A stretch of 64,000 nucleotides of DNA, taken from NCBI GenBank assembly GCA_051294375.1, contig CM119267.1, positions 17,526,937 to 17,590,936 on the forward strand, given 5' to 3'. The translations under genes and the position numbers were made by a program. The notes beneath the pieces were generated by a model. That model saw only the letters and a program-made list of their open reading frames with translations. It made no database searches and was not told the DNA's origin. This document shows positions 14,106 to 27,640 of this stretch, piece by piece. Within the stretch, counting starts at the first letter, position 1. Every line of letters starts with the position of its first letter. The DNA is from Paraspadella gotoi (lineage: Eukaryota; Chaetognatha).

Positions 14106-16555
14106 TCTCAGTAGTATAAGGGATAGACAGGACGCGCGTCTATTACCCCTCCTTCTCATTTCACCTCCTCTTCATCCTCCTCCCAGGGTTTCGTGGGGCC
14201 GCGTTCACGAGATTCAGTTTCACTTTTCTCTCTTCCTACTAGACTCTCGCCCTTTTTTTTACCCTCATTTTTGTTTCGTCAGTATAGATTTTCCTTCCGT
14301 CAAGTATATTAGTTTCCCCGCATTCTCGTCCACTTTACTTCCGTTAAGGATACCTTTCACGAGTGACGCCCAATTTGTGTTGCTCGAACATCTAACACAA
14401 AAAAAAAACCCCAGGATGTGCTCCACCGACTGATTAGAAACCGGAGAAACAAAAAATAAAAAACCGAAAATGAACAGAAAAAAAAAGAAAAAAAATCTGA
14501 AAACTTTTCCAATGTTTTTTACAAATTAAAATCGACACTTCGATGGAAAATTAATTTCCGCGAATCGCATCGATTCTGAACGAGATTGCAATCCGCGCGG
14601 TCTGACGCTTCCCGTCGCCGTCAACTTTTAGTTTGTGCACGCCGCCCAATTTTGCTCGTCTTCCCAGTTCTCACGTCTCTAAGGACGACGTCGATCTTCG
14701 ATCGTTTGCGTCGGAATCGGGAAGTGGCGACTGAAGTCGAATGTTCGAATCTTGGAATCAGCGTCCAACTGCGAGCGCAAAAAAATTATCTGGCTCCAAG
14801 TCGAATCTCGATCGCGGGCGCCATGTTTTAATCGCCGGCGCCACTGACGTCTATGCAATTCCTCACTCACCTCATCGCAACCTTTCTCCCCCTCGTTGCC
14901 TCCATTTTCCTCCGATGTCCCCCCTCGCACAGGTGGTGTCGTTTCTTCTTAAGGGAGATGACGGGGGTAGTATTTCCGATGTAAGCTCATTTTCGCGAAT
15001 CGTCTGCGTCTCCCCGCTAGGCGATCGGCCTTACGAAAGTTCGGTTGACCGGCGCCGCTACCGGCACGATCACAATAAGATCGAACCTCGAGATCGTCTC
15101 CTCCCCCCCGCCTCGATGGACCGATTTTTTTTCCCCGGGTGAAACTAAAGTCGGAAAAGTAAAAGATCGGGAGGTATATTTGCTGAAAAAAAAAAAAAAA
15201 AAAAAGATTATGAAATGAAGGCTGTGTTTTGTGCATCACACCTCACCCCCTTTTTTTTTCTTCAATTTATTTAAAGAAATAAAAGTGAAGACAAAAAATT
15301 CTGTTCATTGCGCGCTTCCTCTGACGGTCGATTTCTGTTCTTTCTTGGTTTGAAAAAAAAAAAAACTCAGAACCCTGAGGCTGCCAAAAAGTGAGCAAAA
15401 GATAGGCCATAGTACTGGAAAAATTGCGCAACTTCAAAAGAAATCAACCTGCGGACAGTTGCATCGGGGCCGCTCGTCTTGTAGTGCCCAGGAATCAGAC
15501 GTCGTGTCATTGCGCTCCCCGCCCGCGCCCCCTTGCGCTAATCGCAAAAAAAAAAAAAAAAAAAAAGACAAATCACCAACGTCAATCACCTCCTTTCTCC
15601 CCCTCACCTGCGTTAAGTCACCAACTCTCCGCGTGCCAAGGAAGACTGAAATAATTTTAGTTTTCGCTGTCGATCGGAAACTAAAAAAAAAATGCGTCGC
15701 GTCGCTGTTTTTCCAAAAAGAACGGAATCTCTCGCCGCTTCTCGCTACTGCCCCCGCCACTCGTCTCCCTCAAAGTCGAAGATGGCTCTCTCAGCGAGGT
15801 ACATCGAGTCACCTTCGGAGTTGCGCTCTCCCCTTGTTAATCGATCGGCGGCTGCGGTCAGGTCGAAAATATGCGAAAGTTTTGCCGACGAAGATTAAAA
15901 AGAAAGAAAATAATTTTTCCGACGAATTCGAGGCTCGAATCTCCGGTCGTCAAGCCGTTCTCCAATTCGGACGGATCGAAAACAAAAAGTTCGATTTGAA
16001 GGAAAGAGCGCGATCTTTTCGTGAAGTTGTGAAAATTCGCGATTCGTCTGTCATCGATCGGTGCCAATTATGCATCCCTCGTTTGTCAGGTCTTTCACGA
16101 AATCCTGTCAACTGTCATCAATTCAGACAAACCTTTCAGTGGTCATCGCTGCTAAAAGGCTGTCAGTCACACTTGACAAAGATTATGTAGAAATTATGTC
16201 AGAGATTTTTTCTGTCAACGAGATTTGCTGCTTTTGTCATTCAGCCTACTGTGTGAATCAAGAGGTCAGTCTTTAATGCTGAAAAGAAATTTGTCACAGT
16301 CTAGAGTCATCGATTGCCAAAAAAAATTGGAGAAAACTGAATCCATTTCCAGTTTCCAAAATTAATTGGAAAATGTCTCCAGCCCCCCTCCACCCCCGAA
16401 ACCTACGCGCCCAACCCCTTACCCCCCCAACAAATGCCAAGTCAAATTAGTGCGCACGCTTGGGTGTAATTAATAACAGACAAACTGTTGCGCGTGTAGT
16501 ATAGTGCAGTGTATCGTGTCAATGCTGCCAGAGTGAAGGCTGTGTATCAGAGAGA
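14106..16555. other. Non-coding or unresolved, with CpG-rich patches
   Basis: 14560-15140 and 15460-16070 are markedly richer in G+C and CpG than the surroundings and include a cAMP-response-like TGACGTCT near 14845 and several ATGGCGCC words. They could be promoters or 5' exons, but I could not support a coding exon. A run of TGTCA words (about 16080-16300) and poly-A tracts (about 15180, 15545) are also present. Confidence 0.4.
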
Positions 16556-16729
16556 ATGGAGGGTGTTAGTATTTTGAGTGCGACGTGGAGCGCGATGCAT
16601 GGGGGTAAAATAGAAAGTGTCTTTCCGACTGCGCGCCGCGGGAGAAGGCCCCTGCCCAAGGCCCAGTGCGCAAGGCCCGCAGAGAAGGGCGCCGGTTGCG
16701 AGACCCCTCAACGAGAGCCGTGTGAGTAA
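16556..16729 (+). CDS. Possible first exon or short ORF (57 codons)
   Basis: ATG at 16556 opens a 57-residue frame ending in TAA at 16727, in a GC-rich island. It begins MEGVSILSATWSAMHGG and becomes Arg/Pro/Lys-rich. A strong donor, GAGCCGT|gtgagtaag, falls at 16721/16722, so this may be a first exon (coding or 5' UTR) rather than a full protein. No family was recognised and no downstream partner exon was found. Confidence 0.25.
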   Translation: MEGVSILSATWSAMHGGKIESVFPTARRGRRPLPKAQCARPAEKGAGCETPQREPCE

Positions 16730-17377
16730 GAGAAGCTGCCGATGGTTACAGTCTCAGTTCTAAACTCACTTGGGGTTAAACTGGCGGGACTGTGATCAGT
16801 CTGGTATATGTCAAGATGAGAGCAGAGGTTTCTGCACCAAGTCACTCGCGTCCGGTCTTGTTTGCGGAAGGGCAGATGGAATGGTTAGCTTGTAGGTTCA
16901 GCAAGAATATTTCAGAATGTAGTGATGCTCTTAATTAAAGTAAAAAGAATGGCTAAGGTAATTTTAAGGTGCCCACTGGGACTGAGAGAAGAGGCAAAAG
17001 TGAATGGGAAGAATTGGGTAAAACAGTCACTATTTGATTTCGTTAGCTTGACCACAAGGTTTTAATCGCTCATAGATAATGCATTTGCCACCGCAGCGTG
17101 CGCTACAATCAATTCGAAATCAGTATCAAATTCAAATGGAAGCAAAATGAACGTGCATAATTCGCCCTCCCCCTTTGTGTATCCTCAACACTGCAGATGC
17201 TAAAAAGAATGGGGACTGAGAGTTTATCAGTCCTTATTTACTGTGATATAATCAGAGGATTTCTATGACATTTTGTCTTTGAGTCACAAAAAAATTAAGC
17301 CACCTTGACAAAATTGATTGCGCTTTGATCCTTCTATTCATCTGCTTCGATTATTTAGTTACCAAATCTCTCTCTTT
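16730..17377. other. Non-coding stretch
   Basis: No exon, repeat or RNA gene recognised. It ends at a 25-N gap (17378-17402). Confidence 0.5.
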
Positions 17378-17402
17378 NNNNNNNNNNNNNNNNNNNNNNN
17401 NN

Positions 17403-17716
17403 AATCAATCAAATCAATCTCTCGAATATTCAAGCAAACACTAATCAATCAATTAATATCAATCCTTTTATCGATCGATCAGTCGATCGATCAATCGTTT
17501 AATCTTACCGCAACTGTAGAAATCGTCATCGTATATCCAACAAAGTTCAATAATATTAGAAACTCGAACTTCATTTTCGGGTCATCGGATCCGAGAAAAT
17601 TGTAACGGTTTAAAGTAACGTTCGTTTTTACTTCGACACTGTCATTTCGATTACTAACGCTGTGGCGTAAGATTTTCTATTTTTAACTCTTATTTCTCTC
17701 TCTTCTCTCTCTCTCT

Positions 17717-17767
<51 letters not shown>

Positions 17768-17829
17768 GCTTCTCTTTCTTTTTTTTCCTCTTTTTTTTTT
17801 TTTTCCTTTTCTTCCTTCTTTTTTTCCCC

Positions 17830-17870
<41 letters not shown>

Positions 17871-18043
17871 CTCTCTCTCCTCTCACTCACTCATTCTGCG
17901 TTTTTTTTGATACCCGGAAAATGTTGACATCTTTCGGTTGGATGATAAATTGTTTCGCGTTCGAAAACTGCAGGAGAAAAAAAAACGCGAGAGAAACTTA
18001 TTTAGATCTCTATTTATAGCCTTGATATGTTTTAAACCAATAA
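17403..18043. repeat. Second copy of 13460-14105
   Basis: Homologous to 13460-14105 with many single-base indels, including a (CT)n tract at about 17697-17885. The GATCGATC-rich start (17470-17495) resembles 13529-13545. Confidence 0.85.
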
Positions 18044-18284
18044 CGTTTTAATATAATCTTTATAATAAACCGGTCTCTTAAACATTTTCCACTTCCTTTT
18101 CCGCTTGTCCCCTCGGCCAAAGCGCTTTATGTTTAATCTCTCTTCTCAAGTTTTTTTTTTTTTGCAGGAAGAGAATGTTTAAAATTCGGTTCCCTTCCAA
18201 AGGAAAAAATAGGCCTGAAATAGACGTTTTTTGTCATTGATGTTGTTTCGCACCGATTCCCCCAACCAGGTAATACTTTACCTC

Positions 18285-18341
<57 letters not shown>

Positions 18342-18459
18342 CTCTCTCTCTTCCTTCTCTCTTCTCAATGGAACCCAACTACCTTCCTTAGTCTTTCCCT
18401 CCCTTCCCATTTTGTCAAACCGACTTTCCAATATAAAAATCTTTAGCATATATATTTAG

Positions 18460-19025
18460 TAGGGTGGAGTGATTAAAAGATAATAAAAAAATAACAGAAG
18501 CTACTGGTTAATTTCCAGCGATAGTAGAGAAAATTAGATTTCCTTTTAAATTTTTAAAATTGCAAATTGATTTTATAAAAGTTTTAATAACAGATTCGGA
18601 TTCGTCAGAACAAAATAAAAAACAGAGTTAAAAAGTTAAGAATTTCGAGCTTTTTTTTACAATTTTGTTTTATATTTTTGGTCGAACTTTTTATAAGAAA
18701 TCTGGAAATTTAATAAAAACTTTTTAAAAAAATTTTTGTAAAAATTTCCTATTTTATAAGTTTATAAGTTTATTTTATAAATATATTGTATTTTGCTTTT
18801 CTGTTCCTGACACAATATGAACAAAATACTTTTTGTACTTGATAATCATACTATCATCACAGATGAACGAAACTCGGAAACAGAGGAAAGGATTAAGGAA
18901 GAGGATTCCGGAAGAGGAAGAAGATTCTGGAATGATTTCAAACGGGATTTCGAACGGGATTTTCGCATAAAATTATTATTATAATTGACGCAAATCAAAT
19001 TTTTGTTCTCAAGAGCTCCACTCTA
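18460..19025. mobile_element. hAT-type MITE (566 bp)
   Basis: Bounded by a perfect 8-bp target duplication ATATTTAG (18452-18459 and 19026-19033). Terminal inverted repeats are TAGGGTGGAG at the left and CTCCACTCTA at the right (9 of 10 complementary). An 8-bp duplication plus TAGGG/CAGGG-type termini are diagnostic of hAT-superfamily elements. The interior is AT-rich without a transposase ORF, so it is non-autonomous. Confidence 0.85.
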
Positions 19026-19033
19026 ATATTTAG

Positions 19034-20175
19034 TTCTTTAATACAATTTTTTTTTATCTCGGGATATATATCCGTAGAGGTCGCGACGCTTTAGGCATCC
19101 TGATGACAAAATATCAGTTTCCGTTTTTTTTTTCCAATGGAACAATTTATCGGATTTTTTTATTCCTCTCCTCGTTTTGTAAATATTTCATGGAATTTTA
19201 GCTCGGGAGCGTCAAATCCGGGTGTTTATATGTCCCTTTATATGTTTGTAATTGATAAATCGGGTACAAACATTGAGCAATAAACAGTTAGTATTATCAT
19301 CGAAAATTGACCAATGAGCATTGAGCGTTTAGGATTTTCAAAAAAGCATGAAGCATCTAAATAAAGTTATAAAGAATAACATGACATATATTGCTCCTTC
19401 GTTACAAGCAAAGTAATTTGATTGGCAACCTCTACGAAAACCGATTAAAATGTCAAACAGGTTTTGTTTTTTTTAGAATTCGTTCAATGCTCCCGTTTTT
19501 TAAAAGAAAGTACGAATGGGAAATTTCCACAGACCAGGTACATCGTCTACCGTCCACCGGCGGTACGCGTAGTATATTATAAATTTTTGTCTTCTGCAAT
19601 TTGTTACCCGCGCTTTCTTTCTCTCTTTTTCATTTCATTTTTATGCAAAAAAAGTTGAAAAAAGCAGATGGAAGGGATTTATTTTCAACAATAATAACAA
19701 TAATAATANNNNNNNNNNTAATATTAATTTTAAGAAATGACTTTTTTTTCGCTTTATAAAACATTTTCTCGACGCAGTTTTCCAGTCATTTACGCCGCCA
19801 TTTTTTTTTTCCCCGCGCGACGAAATGACGGCCATTCCGAGAAAGAATTTTTAATATTTCATAAAAACATTAAATTATTTTTTAATCGGAGAATTCTTAA
19901 AAAGGATCCGAGAAAAGTCGTTTTTTGCAATCGTCGTCCCCGTCATCATCATCGCCATCAAACATCTTCTCTTTGACCCCTCTCGGCGTTTTCCTTTTTT
20001 TTTTTTTCCTTTTTTTTCCTTAAATATCTCCCTTCCATATTTTTTTCCTTCGTCCTTGTTCCGCCTTGATCCAATTTCACGGCGATTCTCTCCAACTCTC
20101 TCTTTCGCTTCCTCGTCTTTTCTATTTAACTCTTCGATCCTTTTCTCGTCATATATTCAGATCAATACCTTTTTA
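19034..20175. other. Non-coding stretch
   Basis: AT-rich, with a 10-N gap at 19709-19718 inside an AAT-type repeat. No coding exon was recognised. Confidence 0.55.
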
Positions 20176-20516
20176 GTTGCGCCGCGAGTACTCGCTTAGC
20201 AACTCTATAAGTCTACTTTTCGGTCGGTCTGTCGGTCGGTATGTCTGTCCGTCGGTTCGTCCCATTTACGTTAAAAAGGCTTATAATTCGAATAAAGTTG
20301 GTCGCACATTTGTTAAGACAGGAAAAAAACCTCAAATCTAAGAGACTGCTAGCGCCGCCTTCAGGAAATCCTAAAACTGTAAGAAATAAAATACGAAATT
20401 TCGATGCAGTGCATAGAATAAGAAAAGAAAGTTTTTAAGTGATGTCATGTCATTTGATATCAAGGGATCAATGTCAAATGAACGTGAAATAAAGTCACTG
20501 CGGCGCAACACATTGG
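20176..20516 (-). mobile_element. Helentron/HINE-like element, copy 2 (inverted relative to copy 1)
   Basis: Starts with an imperfect hairpin: GTTGC + GCGAG paired with CTCGC + GCAAC at 20176-20203. A GTCN tetranucleotide tract (about 20220-20260) follows, then the shared GCTAGCGCCGCCTTC block. It ends GCGGCGCAAC followed by ACATTGG (20500-20516), exactly the reverse complement of copy 1's other end. It is about 340 bp against about 917 bp in copy 1, so the copies differ by a large internal deletion. Confidence 0.6.
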
Positions 20517-22800
20517 ATGAACCGATTTGTTTGTCCCCTTTTTTTCATTTCCCGTACCATTTTCCATTTTCCCACCTTTTCCCATTTTTCCCCCCATTTC
20601 TTCCGCGGTTCATTTTTTATGCGAGTGGTCGACATAGAAATGAATAATTTATGAATTCTCTTCAGAAATTCGACGGATCTGACCGAGCGAGACTCGACCA
20701 CCTTACCTTCCCTTACCTTTCTTTTTTTTTTAACCTAGACTCAACCGGTTCTTTTATTTTTATATTCGGTCGTTTTTAAATAATTTAATAGGAGATTACT
20801 GCGTGACCACGAGAAAGAATCCGATTTAGACTTACCATTAAATCTTTTTTGTTAAGACTTAATTTGATTGGCTTTCAAGCTTTTTTTTTTCTATTATGAA
20901 AATTGTCTGTGTTTCAGACTTTTCTTTTCGTTGCGTTAGCAAAATTTTTGCGCTGATATTTTCTTTTGAAAATAATTAAATTTAGTTCTCTGCAAAATAA
21001 ACACAAAATGTTTTCTTTAATTCTGAAAATTATCTTAGGTTATTTAGAAAATTGTCTTATGTTATTTATTGAGTATCCTTACTATATTTCGGGTTGATTA
21101 AATGTTTTGTTTGTCTTTCTGTCCTTCCGTCCAATAAAATACGTGTAATTGTTATGGAGCATTCAACTTTGTCCAGTGCACGCGCCCAAGGAAGAGAATA
21201 AAAAATTTAATACTCTAACTTCGTCAACTGAACTAAATTTTTCAAAAAATGTATGTATATAAACGAGTCTATCTTCTTTTTTTTTCTTGGTTGCAACGAT
21301 GCGAACCAAGCGCTTTCTTTCATAAAAAGAAGCGAGTCGGAAACCTTTTCAAGCTTTCCGCCGATTCGATAACAACAACAACAACAACAACAACAACAAG
21401 GAACGACGAAAACAGCCGTTTAAGACTCAAGCGAGATTTTTAATAAACATTCATTTTCAAGCAAAGTAGAGTTTACAAATGCCGGTCATGTTTGAGGCCG
21501 ACATTGCGGCCAACGCTTTTCCTCAATGGCCACTGATGCCAGAATGGAGAGGATGAAGAGAAGGGAGANNNNNNNNNNNNNNNNNNNNNNNNNNNNNNNN
21601 NNNNNNNNNNNNNNNNNNNNNNNNNNNNNNNNNNNNNNNNNNNNNNNNNNNNNNNNNNNNNNNNNNNNNNNNNNNNNNNNNNNNNNNNNNNNNNNNNNNN
21701 NNNNNNNNNNNNNNNNNNNNNNNNNNNNNNNNNNNNNNNNNNNNNNNNNNNNNNNNNNNNNNNNNNNNNNNNNNNNNNNNNNNAAAAGTAGTTGACGTTT
21801 AACGTCAAGGGATTGAGTTTAATTTAAGCTTCTGTGTCGTTCGCGTCTTTATTTATTAGTTGCTGGTTTGTCCCTCTCAAAGTGTTTATTATCCCTTGTC
21901 CCTGAAGTAAGAGCTTTTTTTCTTCTCTCTCTCTCTTCTCTCTCTCTGCTCTTCTCTCTCTGCTCTCTCTCTCTCTGCTCTCTCATCTCTCTCTCGTCCT
22001 CTCTCTCTCTCTTGTCTCATTCCCCTGAATTAACTGTCAACTAGAGAAATATCACGAGGAATCCTCATTTGCTTTTATGCTGATCTTTAGTGCAATATAG
22101 GATAATTGAGATAATTAGATTTTGTTTCTCAGTTTAAACTGGTCCTTTCAAATACAAGTAATATTACTTAAGACTGCCGCCACACTGCCCAAGTGCCCAT
22201 TGCCCACTGCCCAATGCCCATGCCACTCTGATAGCACCATGGTACTTTTTCCAGCCATGGGGCGCCAAATGGTCTCGTTAAATTTAACAACATGGATCAA
22301 GAAAATATCCTTAAATTTTTTATCCTGTTTTCTTTTTTTACATCGCTTTCTTGTCCATCTCATTTTCGTTAAAATCCTTTTCTCAATTTTTCATTGTCTT
22401 TCTCATGAAAGTTTTTTTCCATTTTTTTCCTCTATTTACTTTTTGCTTTTTCTCTCCGTACGTCTCGTTNNNNNNNNNNNNNNNNNNNNNNNNNNNNNNN
22501 NNNNNNNNNNNNNNNNNNNNNNNNNNNNNNNNNNNNNNNNNNNNNNNNNNNNNNNNNNNNNNNNNNNNNNNNNNNNNNNNNNNNNNNNNNNNNNNNNNNN
22601 NNNNNNNNNNNNNNNNNNNNNNNNNNNNNNNNNNNNNNTTTCCTTCATGTTTTTGTTGTTTCTTTTTCTTTTTTTTTTAAAACTTACGTTTTTCTTTTAA
22701 CCTTTTACGTATTTTCAATCTTTGACGATTTTCTGAGCTTTTTCTATTTTATTTTTCTATTATATTTCTCTTAGGTTTTTGTTATATGCATACTTTCCGA
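20517..22800. other. Non-coding stretch with gaps
   Basis: Contains an (AAC)n microsatellite at 21371-21399, CT tracts at 21924-22014, gaps at 21569-21783 and 22470-22638, and a TGCCCA-rich hexamer patch at 22188-22222. No exon was recognised. Confidence 0.5.
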
Positions 22801-23018
22801 TTTCATAACGTCTACAAACGATAGTAATAGTGAAAGTAATACTCTGGAGATGGTGATGATGATACACTAGAGATACTCTAGTAATAGGTTGAAAGATATG
22901 GTGATTGGATGATACACTAGAGATACTCCTACATTACAATTGTCCTTTCTTTTATTGGGAATTGATCGCTCCTGAGGCCTACCCTTCAGGATAACTCCCG
23001 GCTTGTCTGGCCGTGCCT

Positions 23019-23072
23019 CATACAATAGAAGCGGATCAGAGCGGCCAATAGACCGTTCTCCGCTATTGTATG
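23019..23072. repeat. Inverted repeat CATACAATAG / CTATTGTATG
   Basis: Perfect 10-bp arms at 23019-23028 and 23063-23072 separated by 34 bases. The pairing can extend with a bulge through GCGG/CCGC. A second small stem (CCTGA...TCAGG) lies near 22972-22991. Possibly the end of a mobile element; unassigned. Confidence 0.7.
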
Positions 23073-23399
23073 GCTCTTTTCAATCCCTGCGACGATCTTC
23101 ATTCGTTACGTCGAGATATTTTCCTCTCGAAAAACGTACGCGCATATAACAAGCAGCGCAGACGAAAACGTGGCTCAGACAATCGTCACCTATTAGTTAT
23201 TTCAATCTTATTAACAATCATGTTTTCTCTCCTTCACCTTTTCTCCTTAGCGTCTCCGTGTTAATTGACAACTAATCAATACATCTTTCAGATCGTTCTG
23301 AGAGGGAGTTGGAAGTGATGGTGCGGTGATGGCTCACATATTCCCAACACTATGACATAAAGTAGATTTAAAAAAAAATCTTAAAAGCAAATAGGCGAT

Positions 23400-23620
23400 C
23401 GAGAGCCACTTTTCGATGGTTAACCAATATTGATGCGATGATAACTAAAAATATTGATGGCGAATGATAACCAATAATTGATGCGATGATTAATAAATAA
23501 CTGATGTGATGATAATCCAAAGGATTGATGGCGATTGAATAGTTCCACCTCTTTTTATTGATGTGATGATTGAATGCAGTGTATCAGTGATAATTCAGGG
23601 ATAATGCCATTTTCATCTGA
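23400..23620. repeat. Degenerate minisatellite, ATTGATG(C/T)GATGAT units
   Basis: Units related to ATTGATGCGATGATAA recur roughly every 25-40 bp, with variants ATTGATGGCGA and CTGATGTGATG. Confidence 0.75.
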
Positions 23621-26600
23621 TGGCGGCGATGATATAGTCATATGATTGAACGGCGATGAAATAGCAATTCCAATCCGTCATAATAAACACAACAATTGCA
23701 TGTAAATGAAGGTAAAGAGAAGAGAAGTAGAGAGAGAGAAGAAAGAGAGAGAGAGAGAGAGAGAGAAGAGAGAAGAAAAGAGAGAGAGAGAAGGACTCGG
23801 TACGACGTTTTCAAGCATCTCCGTTATATGATAAAGAATATCCTGAGAAATTTTTTAGAAAAATAAAATTCCATTGAAAAATCATCCGATAAGTAAATTG
23901 GTGACCGTTGGGGTTTGTATTGAGAAATAAAGCGCTCTGGGCCAGAGTAAATGGCGGTGAATGAGGGAATAGAAAGTAAAAAATAGAGAGAGAGAGAGAA
24001 GAGAGAGTACGACCCGAGAGAAATGAGGAGTAGTAAGGAGAAAGCTGGACCGCCCTGCATGAGCTGAACTCGTTTTTCGACGTAATCCTTTCTAAATTAT
24101 TATTTTTTTACAATATATCAATAACAAACATATTTATGTCCTCTTCATCGTTAAAAAAGTTTTAATCTTGAAATGAAATTTTAGATTGTTTCCTTTTTTT
24201 TTTAAGAAGAAACAAGACGAGAGGTCAAATTTAATATTTGCATATTCTAACTAATTTATAAATATTTATCCCAACCTCAAATATATTATTATTTTTAAAA
24301 AGGATAAAAATGATTAAATATATACACTAAAAAAAATTTACGAAATTTTAAAATTGTGATAAAATTTTTAAGAATAACAAAAAAAGTAATGTTTATATTT
24401 GACTAATAATCTCTCTTTCTGCTAACTCCTATTTTAGATAGGTAGGATTTGCCAATGAGTTGTGGGGGGCGGCGACAGGTCCCAAATAGTTACAGTAATA
24501 AACAAAACAAAAAAAAAATAAATTTTGTTAGATGAAATTAGTATATGGGCAATTAAAGGTAATCCGCGCAATTTGCTGGCATATAGCAGTGTAATACTAG
24601 TATATGACATTGGCTGCATATATACATGTTATTTTTCCACGTATATGTGTTTCGTTAAATGAATCCAATAGGAGAAATCTGATCGGGATGTAAAATGTGG
24701 GGATTAGTTGAGTATAGAGCAAAAAAGAAGGATAAATGGCGATAGATAGAGAAGTTTGTATAGAAGGAAAAGAATAATAAGGAAATTTTAATGCAGAAAA
24801 CGGAACGATCGGTACATGAGAGAGGAGGAGAGCGCGCAGAAGAGAGAGAGAGAGAGAGGAGAGAGAGAAGAGCGGAGGAGGGAGACGAGGAGGAGATGAG
24901 AGGAGAGGAGGGAGAAGAGAAGAAGGCTAGGAGACAGAGGAGCCCGGAACGTCGTTGACGGTCGCGGAGATGATAGCGTGTCTCGTCTGCCTGGTGAAAA
25001 AAAAAGTGACTAAATTGGGTCTACATTTTTTGTTGTGGTACAAAAGAGATGATGAGAGTGGAGAGCGGGACGGACAGATGGAGAGGAAGAGGAAGACCGG
25101 AACGTCGTTGTAACTGCGTTTCGTGCGTTCGCCGCAGTGACAAAAAAAAGAAGATCAGAAAGTAGTAGATATGAGATGAGAGATGACAGATTATTGAGAG
25201 AAAGATATGAGAGAGATATATGACTGAGTAAGTTAAGTAGGGGAGAGCAAGGGAGAGAGAGAGAGAGAGAGAGAGCGACGGAACTCAGTAGGATTTGTTT
25301 TATACTTACGTGGGGAGGCGTTACTATAGCTGAAGAGGGAGTAAAATATTTTGTTTTGTTCGGTGTAAGACCATAAAAAGAAAGAGAAGAGTAGAGTGAG
25401 AGTGAGAGAGCAGAGATGATTGGAGAGGGCAGGGAGGGGGGGAGAGCGGGTGAGAGGGGAGAGAGAGAGAGCAGACGTAGTGAGGGGAAGAGAGTTGAGG
25501 GGTTAGTGGAGAGAGAGAGAGGGCAGGGAGAGAGATAATATGAGGCGGAAGAGAGAGAGAGAGGAGGGAAAGTTTTGCCGCGCCGAGACGAGACGCGCTA
25601 TAGTATGTGGAGGGGTTGTGCGAGCTCTGTGGGTTTTGTTATAGGTCGGGGGCGTGATCCGTCGGTCAAGGGTTGTGATTTGTCGTTTGAATACATCGTA
25701 GGACGTTGTCGGCGGGTTGCCGCAATGCGGTAAGGTGCTCCTGCGGAAGGCATTGTTACTTCGTGTGTGTGGCCCGGTCTGGGGGGGTGGGCCGAGGGGC
25801 TGGGAGGGCGGGGGGGTCGGGCAGAATATTGAAAGGCGCGCTCGCACCGGGCTACAAAATCTTCAGGTCAAGTAAGTTTAATTCCATTCAATTTTCTCAA
25901 AAAATACCACTTAGATAAATCCTCGAGAGGTGTAAATTTTGTAGATTTTGTATTGAGAAAAGAAGATCGCGAATAATATTGGTGATATAAAAGTTTTAGA
26001 CCCAGGAAGAAATAATTACGAATTTTTTCAAAAAACCGTGGCCTAAAGAGCAAAGAAGTGAATAAACTTTGTTTTTTTGTAAAACAAATAAAAAAGACCG
26101 AGTAAGATGGAGAGAGAGAATGGAGGGGAAAAACGTAGGTGAGATGAGGAGAAAGAGAAGCCTGAACTCGATGTTTTGTGTTAAAAAACTGATTCAGAAA
26201 AAGCAGTAGCCTGATTTCAAATATATAATGTTTTTTTTAGAAAAGAAAAAATATAGTGCGTAGAATTTATTTCCAAATGAAACCGAACCGATCACGCAAG
26301 AGATCGCTCACCATAGAGAGACAGAGAGAACTTTTGACTCGTCTCTTTTAACGCATTCAGAAAAGGCAGCGCCTGAAAAATAATATTTAATTAAAAAATA
26401 CAAATAAAAGTAAAAGGCAAAAAATGTTAACAATGGGTTTTAGGCAAGTTGGGAAGATTTTGCGCAAGTTTTTTTCAATCGTAAGCATTGTAATAAGAAT
26501 TATTTTTGATTCTATTTTCATTTGTATTTAAAATTAAGATATAGCTTCTCAATTTATAAAAAATCCTTTGAGTTCCATTTTTATGTAGAAAATTTAAAAA

Positions 26601-27640
26601 TATTTTTTTTTGAATTTCATCTTCAATATATATATAATAGCATATATGTAAAATTAGATTAAAGCATATCTTATATTACTAAATATTGGAATATTATAAT
26701 TGTATGTACTAGTAGAGTAACTCATTTGCTAATTATTTGCATGAAATCTAATAAATGAAAAGTGGAAATTTCAAAACAAAAAAGTACTTAAATCCAAATG
26801 TAATAAGAAAAAATATCAAATGCTTGTTCAAGATGTAAAGCAATATCTAAAATTTTTAACATTACTATGATATCGCACGAGAACTTTGTGATAAAAACCT
26901 TATTATATAATGTCATAATAATTTTTTTATTTAAAAAAAAAAAACGGTAGTTCACAGACCAAACCTATAAAAAGCGTTTAGGTAGATTCTCTTATATAAA
27001 GGAAAAACAGCGTGACGGCGACGACGACGCCGACGACACGACGACGACGACCCGCCACTATCACGACTCGACAAAGAAAGCCAAACCCTTAATCATATAG
27101 AGGCCTGAACTCGCGCTTGTCGCCGGTCTCTCTATCGCTTCGATAAATAAATCACGGGGAATACTGTACTATCAGCGTGAAAAAAAAAAGCGAAAGTTTA
27201 AAAAACGAGGGGGGAAGAGAACTATCTATCTTCTGCAATTCGTTTTAAAACAGCGAATCTTCTTAGCGGGTAAATTCGCGCTTCGTTTTTTTTTTGATGT
27301 GAGAAGCGTGTGTTCACGAGAGAGGGATTTTATTGAATAAGATATAATTATCGTAAATGTTAATGAGAATTGTCGCTAAAATTGTCGTAATTACTATAGT
27401 ATTTCTGTCCTGCACAGCTAAATGTTTACTTCGAGATCCTGTCTTACCAGCAGTTAGCAAATTAANNNNNNNNNNNNNNNNNNNNNNNNNAAAAACATAA
27501 GTCCAGTTTTAAAAGCCGTTTGAATCCTTTTACAAGGATATTTTAACCTTTTATAGGTTTTTATTTTTTCTTAGTAAATTTTAAAAACATACATTTCAAA
27601 AAGAATTAAGTAAACGAGGACGGGATCCCCAGTTCCCCAC
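23621..27640. other. Non-coding purine-rich and AT-rich stretch
   Basis: 23710-25600 is dominated by degenerate GA/AGAG tracts. Later parts are AT-rich (26400-26950) with an ACG/CGA triplet cluster at 27014-27050 and a 25-N gap at 27466-27490. I looked for further - strand exons of the PHM-like gene here and found none. Confidence 0.5.
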
